Below the pieces are notes generated by a model, which worked only from the letters and a program-made list of their open reading frames with translations, made no database searches and was not told the DNA's origin. The translations under genes and the position numbers were made by a program. A DNA stretch of 64,000 bases from an uncultured Collinsella sp. (GTDB taxonomy: Bacteria > Actinomycetota > Coriobacteriia > Coriobacteriales > Coriobacteriaceae). Below are positions 36,527-45,135 of the stretch, one piece after another (position 1 is the stretch's first letter; each line of letters opens with the position of its first letter). The DNA lies in contig CABUIE010000001.1 of NCBI GenBank assembly GCA_902491565.1, forward strand, positions 124,001-188,000, read 5' to 3'.

Positions 36527-37330
36527 GATGAGCGTCAGTACGCCTCCGTCGTTGTTGCTCGGAATGCGCCACTTGGCGTGCGCGTTCATGTGCTCCTCGG
36601 CATTGTCCACGATAAAGCTGTGGCCGACGCGCTCGAGCATGGGGATGTCGTTGTAGGTATCGCCCACGGCGGCGGCGTCGGCAATATCGATGCCCAGGTG
36701 CTCGCACAGATGCGCGACGCCGGCGCCCTTGTCGACACCCAGGTTCATAAAGTCGATCCACTCGCGCCCGGCGTTGGTGACGTAGAGCTTGTCCGAGAAC
36801 TCGGGGTTATAGGTCTCGCGAAACGCGGGCTCGGCATCGTAGCCGGGGAAGAAGACCGATATCTTGTTGGACTCGATATCGATGCCCTCAAAGCTATCGA
36901 CGTAGTTGATTGTGTTGTAGTAGACGCTGATCTCGTCGTGGTATTGATGGTCGCGGGCAAGCACGTAGAACTCGTCGAAGCAGCACAGGACGGGGACAGC
37001 GCGAGGATCCTCCGAGGCACGGCTCAAGACCTGCTGATACAGCTCCACGTCGATATTGCTCTTATAGATATAGTTGCCGCGATAGATCACGCAGGCTCCG
37101 TTGTCGGGACAAAAAGCGAGGCGGTTCTTGATGCCCTCGAACATCTCCTCGAGCTTGGGGGCGGGACGTCCGCTGGCGGGGCAGAATACGATGCCGGCTT
37201 CGGCGAGCTTGTCCAGGCGTTCGTCGAGGCCTTGCGGCAGCACGCGCTCGTCGGTCAGTAGCGTCTTGTCCATGTCGACGGCGATGAGCTTAATGTTTCC
37301 GATATTGGCGTCCGATTCGTAAGTTTGCAT
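36503..37330 (-). CDS. Cof-type HAD-IIB phosphatase
   Basis: Haloacid-dehalogenase phosphatase of the Cof/YidA type, likely acting on a sugar phosphate or FMN-like substrate. The nucleophile motif reads IAVDMDKTLLT; the usual Gly after the second Asp is Lys here. PASGRPAPK (motif II region), a long cap domain, DKGAGVAHLCEHLG and the metal-binding AAVGDTYNDIPML are present. ATG 37330 (MQTYESDANIG) is chosen with GAAAGG upstream; the longer frame to 37432 adds no family sequence. The last codons form one arm of a large hairpin. Confidence 0.88.
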   Translation of the reverse strand: MQTYESDANIGNIKLIAVDMDKTLLTDERVLPQGLDERLDKLAEAGIVFCPASGRPAPKLEEMFEGIKNRLAFCPDNGACVIYRGNYIYKSNIDVELYQQVLSRASEDPRAVPVLCCFDEFYVLARDHQYHDEISVYYNTINYVDSFEGIDIESNKISVFFPGYDAEPAFRETYNPEFSDKLYVTNAGREWIDFMNLGVDKGAGVAHLCEHLGIDIADAAAVGDTYNDIPMLERVGHSFIVDNAEEHMNAHAKWRIPSNNDGGVLTLIDAILAAR

Positions 37331-37472
37331 AAAGCGAGCCTTTCGTTTCGAAATTGTTTCAGACGTTATAACCATCAACTCGTAGTCAGGCGTATTTTCG
37401 CAGGATTGGCGCGCGTTTGCATCACCATTCACAAACTAATGAAAAAACTTTTCAGAAATTTGAATTTGTCGC

Positions 37473-37500
37473 TTGTGCTGCGGGCACTTTAGCGTAATAT
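37473..37500 (+). promoter_or_regulatory. Probable promoter for the argG leader
   Basis: TTGTGC (37473-37478), 16 bases, then TAATAT (37495-37500) in an AT-rich stretch. It is placed about 100 bases before the leader ORF. Confidence 0.45.
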
Positions 37501-37603
37501 AGCGACCATCGAAAACGGAGACGGCAAAACAACCGCTTACCGAGGAAAAGGTACCGTTTACGATATTTGAATTGCGCTCAGCGATAGGTGAAAGGAGAGG
37601 CAG

Positions 37604-37678
37604 ATGCAGTTCGTAAAGATCATCACTACTGCAGACAATGCCATCCGACGCCAGCGCGCAATTTCCCGACGACGATAA
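37604..37678 (+). CDS. Arginine-rich leader peptide upstream of argG
   Basis: A 24-codon ORF behind a strong ribosome binding site (GAAAGGAGAGG before ATG 37604). It begins MQFVKIITTADNAI and ends RRQRAISRRR before TAA. Six of the last ten codons are arginine, and four of those six are CGA, including three in a row just before the stop; CGA is uncommon in neighbouring genes, which favour CGC and CGT. Its position 205 bases before argG and the overlapping hairpins downstream match a ribosome-mediated transcription attenuator sensing charged arginine tRNA. Function is inferred. Confidence 0.72.
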   Translation: MQFVKIITTADNAIRRQRAISRRR

Positions 37679-37743
37679 CAATCGTCTCTGTCCGCATGGG
37701 GCGAATTGCCTCAACAGAGTCATTTTGAGGTCGTTGGGTTTTA
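37671..37743 (+). terminator. Candidate arginine attenuator hairpins
   Basis: Hairpin 1: GACGAT/ATCGTC (37671-37686) overlaps the triple CGA codons and stop of the leader ORF. Hairpin 2: CTCTGT (37686-37691) with ACAGAG (37714-37719), enclosing GGGGC/GCCTC (37698-37712). Hairpin 3: CCTCAA (37709-37714) with TTGAGG (37725-37730), followed within ten bases by GGGTTTT. Hairpins 2 and 3 share bases 37709-37719 and exclude each other, as antiterminator and terminator would. Confidence 0.5.
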
Positions 37744-37883
37744 GTACGTCATTGCTGCATGTTTCTAGGGCATGTATGTGCTGATTTTTGCTATTTAACC
37801 TGATATTGCACGGTATATGACCTTGAAATGACTTGCAACTGACCGATGTTCTAACTAGCTACCAAGGGCGAAAGGAAACAGCC

Positions 37884-39110
37884 ATGAGCAAGGAAAAAGT
37901 CGTTCTCGCATATTCCGGTGGTCTTGATACATCTGTATGTGTCAAGTGGCTCCAGGACGAGAAGAATCTCGATGTCGTTTGCGTTTGCGGCAATGTGGGC
38001 CAGGAGGAGACCGGCCTGGACGCCAAGAAGCAGAAGGCCCTCGACCTGGGCGTTCTCGATTGCCAGGTGCTCGACCTGCGCGACGAGTTCTCCGATGAGT
38101 TCCTGACCAAGGCCATCGCCGCAAACTCCATGTACGAGAACAAGTACCCGCTGCTCTCCGCCCTGTCTCGCCCGCTGCTCGCCAAGAAGCTCGTCGAGGT
38201 CGCTCACGAGTTTGGCGCGACCTACGTCGCCCACGGCTGCACCGGCAAAGGTAACGACCAGGTTCGTTTTGAGGCTGCCGTCAAGGCCCTCGACCCCGAG
38301 CTTAAGGTTATCGCCCCTGTTCGCGAGTGGGACCTGAAGTGCCGTCCCGACGAGGTCGCCTATGCCCACGCCCACAACGTGCCGGTTCCCGAGGGTGCCA
38401 ACGACAACCCCTATTCCATTGACGACAACCTGTGGGGTCGTGCCATTGAGTGCGGCCACCTGGAGGATCCCTGGAACGAGCCGCTCGACGACGCCTGGGT
38501 TATGACCAAGAATCCCGAGGACACGCCCGATACCCCGACGTATACCGAGATTGAGTTTGAGGCGGGCAGGCCCGTCGCCGTCGACGGCAAGAAGATGAAG
38601 CTCTCCGAGATCGTCATCGCCCTCAACAAGATTTCCGGCGACAACGGCTTTGGTCGCCTGGACCTGGTCGAGGATCGTCTGGTGGGCCTCAAGAGCCGCG
38701 AGTGCTACGAGGTTCCCGGCGCCCTGACGCTCATCACCGCCCACAAGGCGCTCGAGGACATCTGCGTCGAGGGCGACCTGCTCAAGACCAAGATTAAGCT
38801 CGAGCAGGATTGGGCGACCGCCGTGTACAACGGCCAGTGGTACAGCCCGCTCAAGAACGCGCTCGACGCCTTTATGGCCGACACCCAGAAGTTCGTGACC
38901 GGCACCGTCCGCCTGAAGTTCTTTACGGGCAACTGCCATGTCGTCGGCCGCAAGAGCCCCTTCAGCCTCTACGACTACGGTCTGGCTACCTACGACCGCG
39001 ACACCACGTTTGATGAGAAGGCCAGCGCCGGCTTTATCGAGATCGACACACTGTCGCTCAAGACGTGGGCCAAGGTCCAGGGTCCCAGCTCTGCTGCCGC
39101 TCAGGCTTAA
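37884..39110 (+). CDS. argG: Argininosuccinate synthase
   Basis: Joins citrulline and aspartate with ATP to form argininosuccinate, the penultimate arginine step. The PP-loop AYSGGLDTSVCVKWL lies at residues 9-23. HGCTGKGNDQVRFE, SIDDNLWGRAIECGHL and YDYGLATYDR are typical. The 408 residues are normal. ATG 37884 follows CGAAAGGA. The upstream 280 bases carry a candidate attenuator with an Arg-rich leader ORF. argH follows 522 bp downstream, separated by a terminator and a small ORF. Confidence 0.97.
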   Translation: MSKEKVVLAYSGGLDTSVCVKWLQDEKNLDVVCVCGNVGQEETGLDAKKQKALDLGVLDCQVLDLRDEFSDEFLTKAIAANSMYENKYPLLSALSRPLLAKKLVEVAHEFGATYVAHGCTGKGNDQVRFEAAVKALDPELKVIAPVREWDLKCRPDEVAYAHAHNVPVPEGANDNPYSIDDNLWGRAIECGHLEDPWNEPLDDAWVMTKNPEDTPDTPTYTEIEFEAGRPVAVDGKKMKLSEIVIALNKISGDNGFGRLDLVEDRLVGLKSRECYEVPGALTLITAHKALEDICVEGDLLKTKIKLEQDWATAVYNGQWYSPLKNALDAFMADTQKFVTGTVRLKFFTGNCHVVGRKSPFSLYDYGLATYDRDTTFDEKASAGFIEIDTLSLKTWAKVQGPSSAAAQA

Positions 39111-39263
39111 GTCTTCCTTCCCTTGGTATCCGCGCGGCCCATCCGCGTGATACATAACGGGCGCATGGGGTCCCTACCTTTCGTTATGCTTGCTGACACT
39201 TCTTAACATCGGTGGCCCCTACGTTCCGCCCGCATATATGACGCCGCGACTGCGGCTGAGTCC

Positions 39264-39300
39264 GAGCCCCGCCGGGGTTGTCCGGCGGGGCTCCTTCTAT
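39264..39300 (+). terminator. Terminator after argG
   Basis: GAGCCCCGCCGG (39264-39275) pairs perfectly with CCGGCGGGGCTC (39282-39293) around GGTTGT, followed by CTTCTAT. A weaker CATAACG/CGTTATG hairpin lies upstream (39153-39188). Confidence 0.8.
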
Positions 39301-39343
39301 CAATTTGGCGGCTCTGCGCCTATATATATGAGGAGTATCCATT

Positions 39344-39514
39344 ATGTTCAATGCTGTCGTGCATGCTTTACTTGCCCTCGCGCCCGAGCTCGATGCTGCA
39401 AAGGTCGAGGAGGTCCCCATGAGCCTGAAGGCTTGGATTGACGGTTCGCAGGGCAACATCCGGAGGGAGACGTTGGGTGCCAAGTGCATGGTGCGTCACT
39501 TCTTTGCAAATTAG
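39344..39514 (+). CDS. Small hypothetical ORF between argG and argH (56 aa)
   Basis: ATG 39344 follows GAGGAG at 39330-39335 and a TATATATAT stretch that could be a -10. The product begins MFNAVVHALLALAPELDAAK and ends MVRHFFAN; the middle includes SLKAWIDGSQGN. Composition is ordinary for a soluble protein and codon use resembles the neighbours. It is not recognised. It could be a real small protein, a remnant of a longer gene, or an upstream ORF for argH, whose start lies 118 bases further on. Confidence 0.45.
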   Translation: MFNAVVHALLALAPELDAAKVEEVPMSLKAWIDGSQGNIRRETLGAKCMVRHFFAN

Positions 39515-39632
39515 CTACATGGCCCCGCGCGCAGTGGGGAATGTGTAAAACTAGCGGTTGGTAAATCGCTTTAGCGACATGGCGCATTGCTTTGGGCGCT
39601 TGTTTTGGTATTTGGAGAAAGGAGACGGTTCC

Positions 39633-41063
39633 ATGGCTCTTTGGGGCGGTCGTTTTGAGGCGGGCGTGGCCGAGGTCACGCAGGAGTTTGGCGCGTCGCT
39701 GCCGGTCGACAAGCATCTCTATAAGCAGGATATCGCTGGCTCTAAGGCGCATGCCAAGATGCTGGCCGCCCAAGGCATCATCAGTGCCGAGGACGAGCAG
39801 GCGATTGCCGAGGGCCTGACCGGGATCGAACAGGATATCGATGCCGGTAACTTTACCTTCGATATCAACGACGAGGACATCCATATGTCCATCGAGAGCG
39901 AGCTGACGCGTCGCATCGGCGAGGCCGGTAAGCGCTTGCATACCGGACGTTCGCGCAACGACCAGGTGGCGACCGACACGCGCCTGGGCGTCAAGGCACT
40001 GGCCAAGGAGCTCATGGAGGCTAATCTTGAGCTGCGCCATGTGCTGATGGATGCGGCTAAGAAGTACGACAAGGTGATTCTGCCGGGTTACACGCATATG
40101 CAGCACGCTCAGCCCGTGCTGCTCTCGCATCATCTGCTGGCGTATTCCTGGATGTTCGCGCGCGACTTTACGCGCCTGAAGGCCGCCTTTGATGCCGCCG
40201 ACAACTGTCCGCTGGGTGCTGCCGCGCTTGCCGGTACGAGCTATCCGCTCGATCGCCAGATGACGGCTGCCGAACTTGGCTTTGCGGGCGTAATTCCCAA
40301 CTCGCTCGATGCGGTTTCCGACCGTGATTTCCTGCTCGATCTGCATTACGCCGGCTCCGTCATGGCGATGCACCTGTCGCGTCTTTCCGAGGAGATCGTG
40401 CTGTGGTCGAGCTCCGAATTTGGCTTTATCACGCTTTCCGACTCCTACTCCACCGGCTCGTCTATCATGCCGCAGAAGAAGAACCCCGACTTTGCCGAGC
40501 TTATCCGCGGCAAGAGTGGCCGAGTCTATGGCAACCTGGTGCAGCTGCTCGTGACCATGAAGGGCCTGCCGCTTGCTTATAACAAGGACTTGCAGGAGGA
40601 CAAGGAGGGCGCGCTCGATACCGCTCACACGCTCATGCAGTGCCTGTCTGTTATGGCCGGTATGATTTCGACTTGGACCGTCAACGAGGATGCCATGGCG
40701 CGCGAGTGCGGCGTGGGGCACCTTGCCGCCACCGATGTTGCCGATTACCTGGCCAAGCGTGGCCTGCCGTTCCGCGAGGCGCATGCCGTGGTGGGCCATC
40801 TGGTCCTGATGTGCGAGAAGCGCGGCTGCAATCTTGAGGACCTGCCATTTGAGGTGTTCCAGGAGGCAAGCCCGCTCTTTGAGCGCGACATTACCGAGGC
40901 GCTCGATATCCCGTCGATTGTCGCCGCGCGCACGACCGAGGGCGGTACCGCCCCTGCCGCCGTTGCCGTTCAGCTGCAGCGTGCCGAGGCGCAGCTCGTG
41001 GCCGATGAAGGCGTGTTTGGATCGCTAACCAAGGTCGTCGAGATGGGTCATGGGGCAAAGTAG
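39633..41063 (+). CDS. argH: Argininosuccinate lyase
   Basis: Splits argininosuccinate into arginine and fumarate. The 476 residues carry the fumarase/aspartase superfamily signature SSIMPQKKNPDFAEL, with LHTGRSRNDQVATD and PGYTHMQHAQPV upstream. ATG 39633 is fixed by AAAGGAG at 39618-39624; the frame from 39558 starts before this site. A terminator follows at 41114. Confidence 0.97.
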   Translation: MALWGGRFEAGVAEVTQEFGASLPVDKHLYKQDIAGSKAHAKMLAAQGIISAEDEQAIAEGLTGIEQDIDAGNFTFDINDEDIHMSIESELTRRIGEAGKRLHTGRSRNDQVATDTRLGVKALAKELMEANLELRHVLMDAAKKYDKVILPGYTHMQHAQPVLLSHHLLAYSWMFARDFTRLKAAFDAADNCPLGAAALAGTSYPLDRQMTAAELGFAGVIPNSLDAVSDRDFLLDLHYAGSVMAMHLSRLSEEIVLWSSSEFGFITLSDSYSTGSSIMPQKKNPDFAELIRGKSGRVYGNLVQLLVTMKGLPLAYNKDLQEDKEGALDTAHTLMQCLSVMAGMISTWTVNEDAMARECGVGHLAATDVADYLAKRGLPFREAHAVVGHLVLMCEKRGCNLEDLPFEVFQEASPLFERDITEALDIPSIVAARTTEGGTAPAAVAVQLQRAEAQLVADEGVFGSLTKVVEMGHGAK

Positions 41064-41113
41064 AGGTTTGGCTGAAGACGTATTGTCCATTTATTGATAA
41101 ATCGTTTTCGCTT

Positions 41114-41149
41114 TACGGGCGCCTGCTGATGTGGGTGCCCGTATTTTGT
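41114..41149 (+). terminator. Terminator after argH
   Basis: TACGGGC (41114-41120) pairs with GCCCGTA (41137-41143), with inner CC/GG pairing, then TTTTGTT. Confidence 0.8.
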
Positions 41150-41355
41150 TGCTATGGGGGAGGGGCTTGTTGAGAACTTTTGTAGGACCTTTGGGCAGGT
41201 TGTGAAGGGGATACGTTCGCGGGCGGCAACCGACCGCCTGCTCTGTTCGGTGCGGTTGATGGGCGGTCGGATGGTACTCTAATCGGACTTCGAAACAGAA
41301 GTGTCACATATGGAGCGCTTCAATAAATTGCAGCGTTTCAATATACAGCTTTTTG

Positions 41356-41384
41356 TTTAACTGCAGCTAAAACTCTGTTACGAT
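41356..41384 (+). promoter_or_regulatory. Probable ndk promoter
   Basis: TTTAAC (41356-41361), 17 bases, then TACGAT (41379-41384). An imperfect direct repeat (GCGCTTCAATAAATTGCA / GCGTTTCAATATACAGC) lies just upstream. Confidence 0.45.
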
Positions 41385-41448
41385 GCAGTCCAGGCGGGTG
41401 CCGGAATGGGACTTGGGCACGCGCGAACCTACTTGAAAGGCTACTTTT

Positions 41449-41853
41449 ATGGCTATCGAGAAGACCTTCATCATGATTAAGCCCGACGCCGTGCGCGACC
41501 GCAAGATCGGCGAGATCGTTGCTCGCATTGAGCGCAGCGGCCTTGTCATCGAGCGCATGGAGATGACCACGCTCGAGCGCGCTACCGTCGAGGAGCACTA
41601 CGCCCATCTGGCCGACAAGCCCTTCTTTGGCGGTCTCTGCGACTTTATGACGAGCGGTCCGGTCGTCAAGATGGTCGTTTCCGGTCTCTCCGCTGTTACT
41701 AAGATGCGCATCCTCATGGGCGCTACCAACCCGCTTGAGGCTGCTCCTGGTACCATCCGCGGCGACTTTGCCGTCGATGTCAACGCCAACGTGATCCACG
41801 GCTCCGACTGCCTGGAGAACGCCGAGATTGAGATCAAGCGCTTCTTTGGCTAA
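41449..41853 (+). CDS. ndk: Nucleoside diphosphate kinase
   Basis: Transfers the terminal phosphate between nucleoside triphosphates and diphosphates. The 134 residues show MIKPDAVRDR, and the phosphorylated His117 in NVIHGSDC. Ribosome binding site GAAAGG precedes ATG 41449. It is monocistronic with a strong terminator. Confidence 0.98.
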   Translation: MAIEKTFIMIKPDAVRDRKIGEIVARIERSGLVIERMEMTTLERATVEEHYAHLADKPFFGGLCDFMTSGPVVKMVVSGLSAVTKMRILMGATNPLEAAPGTIRGDFAVDVNANVIHGSDCLENAEIEIKRFFG

Positions 41854-41891
41854 ACCAGCTTTGACTCCTTAAAGCTGTTAGCGTGTGGCTT

Positions 41892-41928
41892 GGGCGCCGC
41901 GGAACTCCATCCGCGGCGCCCTTTTATT
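41892..41928 (+). terminator. Terminator after ndk
   Basis: GGGCGCCGCGG (41892-41902) pairs perfectly with CCGCGGCGCCC (41911-41921), followed by TTTTATT. Confidence 0.92.
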
Positions 41929-41940
41929 CCAAAATCTATG

Positions 41941-41979
41941 CAGGGGCCCGCTCGGACATGTGTTCCGAGCGGGCCCCTG
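41941..41979 (-). terminator. Terminator for rpiB
   Basis: A perfect 16-base stem: CAGGGGCCCGCTCGGA (41941-41956) with 41964-41979. On the minus strand it follows the rpiB stop by 25 bases. Confidence 0.85.
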
Positions 41980-42004
41980 CTGTTAGCTTGTGGTACTGAG
42001 TAGT

Positions 42005-42472
42005 TTAGGCCTCGTCGACGATCTTAAGGCCGCGCGTGTGATCGATCTCGTTGAGGAGGTTAACGCGACGCTCGTGGCGACCACCCTCAAACTCGGCGTC
42101 GAGCCACTCGTCGACGATCATCTTGGCGAGCTCGGAGCCCACGACACGGGCACCAAAGGCGAGCACGTTGGTGTTGTTGTGCATGCGCGAGAGCTTGGCA
42201 CTGAAGGGCTCGGAGCAGACGACGGCGCGTACCCCCTCGACCTTATTGGCGGCCAGGCTGATCCCGACGCCGGTGCCGCAGATCAGGATGCCCAGGTCGA
42301 CGTCACCGTTGGCCACGGCCTTACCCACCTTGTAGCCGGCGATGGGGTAATCGAAGCTCTCGGAGGTGTCGGTTCCAAAGTTCACGACCTCACAGCCGCG
42401 CTCCTTCAGGTGCTCGGAGATAATGTTCTTGAGCTCGACGGCGGCATGGTCGTTGCCGATACCAATCTTCAT
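42005..42472 (-). CDS. rpiB: Ribose-5-phosphate isomerase B (RpiB/LacAB family)
   Basis: Interconverts ribose 5-phosphate and ribulose 5-phosphate. Asp8-His9 in GNDHAAVELK, Cys65 in CGTGVGISLAANKV and the RMHNNTNVLAFG segment are characteristic. The 155 residues match RpiB; LacA/LacB-like substrates cannot be excluded. AGAGAGGAA precedes the ATG on this strand. Confidence 0.92.
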   Translation of the reverse strand: MKIGIGNDHAAVELKNIISEHLKERGCEVVNFGTDTSESFDYPIAGYKVGKAVANGDVDLGILICGTGVGISLAANKVEGVRAVVCSEPFSAKLSRMHNNTNVLAFGARVVGSELAKMIVDEWLDAEFEGGRHERRVNLLNEIDHTRGLKIVDEA

Positions 42473-42677
42473 GAGTGGTTCCTCTCTGGTCCGTGCGGCG
42501 GAATTGCTAAAGGTTTTACCGCGTTCGACTGCATGATAGCGCGACTTTTGTGTAAACGCTCGGGCGTTTTTTGGTCAAACGCTTTAGCATGCAACAAGAC
42601 TTACTTCTCATGAATTAATGCCGTCAGTTTGCGCTTGAACGCCGTCCGCCGGAACTTGGGTTGCGGTTTTTGATGCA

Positions 42678-42708
42678 TTGTTATCAAATAAATAGAGTTA
42701 ACTATTAT
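42678..42708 (+). promoter_or_regulatory. Possible promoter of the cysteine desulfidase gene
   Basis: TATTAT at 42703-42708, with TTGTTA at 42678-42683 or TTATCA at 42681-42686 as -35. GTTAAC lies between them in an imperfect palindrome that could bind a regulator. Confidence 0.35.
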
Positions 42709-42744
42709 TGAGAGCCCAGTCCGTTATGTAAGCAGGAGATACCT

Positions 42745-44064
42745 ATGCCTACCGATTCCATTCGCGATGCCGCTTTTTGCGATGTCTTGAACCGCGAGCT
42801 TGTCTGCGCGCTCGGCTGCACCGAGCCCATTGCCGTTGCCTATGCAGCGGCGCTGGCGAGCCAGACGCTTGGCTGCGAGCCCGAGCATATGGACGTTGCC
42901 TGTTCGGGCAATATCATCAAGAACGTCAAGAGCGTGACCGTGCCCAACTCGGGCGGCATGCATGGTATTGAGGCGGCGGCCGTGCTGGGTGCCGTGGGCG
43001 GCGACGCCAAGAGCGCGCTCGAGGTGCTCGAGAGCGTTGACGATAAAGACCGTGCGCGCGTGGCCGAGCTCCTCGCTGACGCCGGCTACTGCGATGTGTC
43101 GCTTGTCGAGGGTGTGCCCAACCTCTACATCAAGGTGACTGCCACGGCCGGGGGCCATACCGCGGTCGTCGAGATTACCGACCACCACACTAATGTTACG
43201 TGCCATACGCTCGACGGTATTCCGGTATGCGGCAAGTCGGCGGGGGAGTGTGCCGCCTGCGCCGAGCGCGTCGTGGCCGAGCGTGCGGCAGATAGCGCTG
43301 ACACGCCCATGTCGATTGAGTCCATCATCGACTTTATCGAGGACGGTGACATTGAGGACGCCCGCGCTGCCGTTGAGCGTCAGATCGAACTGAACGGTGC
43401 GATTAGCGCCGAGGGCCTGGCGCACGCTTGGGGTGCCGAGGTGGGCCGCACACTGCTGGGCGCACGTGCCGATGACGTTGCCTGCCGTGCCCGTGCCCGT
43501 GCGGCCGCCGGGTCCGATGCCCGCATGAACGGCTGCGCGCTGCCGGTCGCCATTGTGTGCGGCTCGGGCAATCAGGGCATTACTTGCGCGCTGCCCGTTA
43601 TGGAGTATGCCGAGTACCTGCGCTGCGACCACGAGCGCCTGGTGCGCGCCGTGATGCTGTCCGATCTGATCGCCGTGCATATCAAGAGCTATATTGGTGC
43701 ACTCTCGGCGTTTTGCGGTGCCATTTGCGCCGCATGCGGTGCCGGTGCTGCCATTACCTGGCTGTGTGGTGGCACGCGCGAGCAGATTGGCGCGACGGTT
43801 TCGAACACGCTCGGTAACGTTGGCGGCATCGTGTGCGATGGCGCCAAGGCAAGCTGTGCCGCCAAGATTTCCGCTGCCGTTGATGCTGCGATTCTGGGTC
43901 ACGATATGGCCATGCAGGGCCGCGGTTTCCGCGCCGGCGAGGGCTTAATCCAGGATACCGTCGAGCAGACGATCGCCAGCATGGGCTATGTGGGCCGCGT
44001 GGGCATGAAAGATACCGACGTCGAGATCCTCAACATCATGATTGGCAAAACTCAAGTCTGTTAA
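42745..44064 (+). CDS. L-cysteine desulfidase family protein (CyuA/YhaM, UPF0597)
   Basis: Member of the CyuA/YhaM family, iron-sulfur enzymes that break L-cysteine into pyruvate, ammonia and sulfide; related to the serine dehydratase alpha domain. Conserved cysteines lie in CALGCTEPIAVAYAAA, CGSGNQGITCALPV and VCDGAKASCAAKIS. The 439 residues are normal. GCAGGAGA precedes ATG 42745. Its stop overlaps by four bases the 3' end of the HAD gene on the opposite strand. Oxygen-labile chemistry fits an anaerobic host. Confidence 0.9.
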   Translation: MPTDSIRDAAFCDVLNRELVCALGCTEPIAVAYAAALASQTLGCEPEHMDVACSGNIIKNVKSVTVPNSGGMHGIEAAAVLGAVGGDAKSALEVLESVDDKDRARVAELLADAGYCDVSLVEGVPNLYIKVTATAGGHTAVVEITDHHTNVTCHTLDGIPVCGKSAGECAACAERVVAERAADSADTPMSIESIIDFIEDGDIEDARAAVERQIELNGAISAEGLAHAWGAEVGRTLLGARADDVACRARARAAAGSDARMNGCALPVAIVCGSGNQGITCALPVMEYAEYLRCDHERLVRAVMLSDLIAVHIKSYIGALSAFCGAICAACGAGAAITWLCGGTREQIGATVSNTLGNVGGIVCDGAKASCAAKISAAVDAAILGHDMAMQGRGFRAGEGLIQDTVEQTIASMGYVGRVGMKDTDVEILNIMIGKTQVC

Positions 44065-44819
44065 GACAGTTCGTCGGCTATTTGGTGCTCGTAGAAGGCT
44101 TCTACTACGGCGTTGAAGTCGCGGGCGAAGTCTTCCATGGTTCCGCGCCAGGTGGCTCGGCTGGGCTTGCCTTGGCCCACATAGGCAGTCTGAATGCCGC
44201 AGGCGGGGCTGGGGAAGTCGCGTTTGGGATCGTTGCCCACCATGAGGACCTCGTGCGGCTCGAGCCCCATCACCTGAAGCTGCTCTAGATAGTAGGTGGC
44301 ATCGGGCTTGCAGCGGGTGGTGTTTCCCATGTGCGTGACGAGCTCAAAGGGGGCGTCGGCCAGATCGCCCCAACCCATGCGGCACTCGATGGCCCCCTGC
44401 GGAAAGCTGGGATTGGTAAAGAGCGCGCAACGCAGTCCTGCATCCTGTACGGCCTGAAGCGCGGCGTGTGCGCCGGGCATGGCGTGGGCGTTGATGACAT
44501 CGTCGTTCTTGTACGGAAGAACTTCGCGGTCGTAGTAGGTAAACGCCTCGTAGATAAGTGGGTCCGAGAGGCAAATGCCGCACCGGCGCTCAACCTCTTC
44601 TTGGTAGAACTCAAGATTGGTACGATTATCCGTGCCGCTTCGGCGATTGGCGTTGAGGTCGACCAAGATGGTGCCGAGGCGCGCCATCGTGCCACCGTGG
44701 CTGCGGCGACCGATATCCGCGAGCATCGACGAGACATCCTTAAAATAGCGAAGGATGAACGCGTTGAGGTTGATGCTAAGAAGCGTTTCGTCCATATCGA
44801 AAACGACTGCTTTGAGCAC
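44061..44819 (-). CDS. HAD-superfamily hydrolase
   Basis: Cytoplasmic phosphatase-like protein with nucleophile motif VVFDMDETLLSIN, a helical cap, motif II CALFTNPSF and motifs III/IV in KPDATYYLEQL and MVGNDPKRDFPSP. The start is a GTG at 44819 with GAAAGG upstream on this strand. 252 residues; the substrate is unknown. It converges with the cysteine desulfidase gene, overlapping by four bases. Confidence 0.85.
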   Translation of the reverse strand: MLKAVVFDMDETLLSINLNAFILRYFKDVSSMLADIGRRSHGGTMARLGTILVDLNANRRSGTDNRTNLEFYQEEVERRCGICLSDPLIYEAFTYYDREVLPYKNDDVINAHAMPGAHAALQAVQDAGLRCALFTNPSFPQGAIECRMGWGDLADAPFELVTHMGNTTRCKPDATYYLEQLQVMGLEPHEVLMVGNDPKRDFPSPACGIQTAYVGQGKPSRATWRGTMEDFARDFNAVVEAFYEHQIADELS

Positions 44820-45135
44820 GCGGGCACCTTTCTCGATAAATCGTTCTAGAATAGTTGGCTCCGGATACTTTACCTCAAAGGCGTATGGGCAAACTGCTTA
44901 TCGTCAAGTTGTGGAGACAGCTGTCCATAAGATTACGAAAAAGTCTCCACACGAGTAAAAAAACGCAGTTCACGCTTGAAATCGAACCCATTTCCCCGTA
45001 ACCTATACGAACGTGATTGCATAAGCGTCACATTAGTATCTGTCGGCTCCCGAGTGTTCCTAAACGTTGTGTGCTTGTCGCACCCTTCTGTAGGTCCTAG
45101 CAATCGGGGCCCCGTAGTTCGAAAGGGGTCCACCT
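44820..45135 (+). promoter_or_regulatory. Divergent control region upstream of rpsA
   Basis: No gene is seen here. TTGAAA (44976-44981), 17 bases, then TAACCT (44999-45004) is a plausible rpsA promoter, leaving a leader of about 125 bases. An inverted repeat TGTGGAGAC (44910-44918) / GTCTCCACA (44943-44951) lies upstream. The leader ends in CGGGGCCCCG and the ribosome binding site. Confidence 0.4.
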
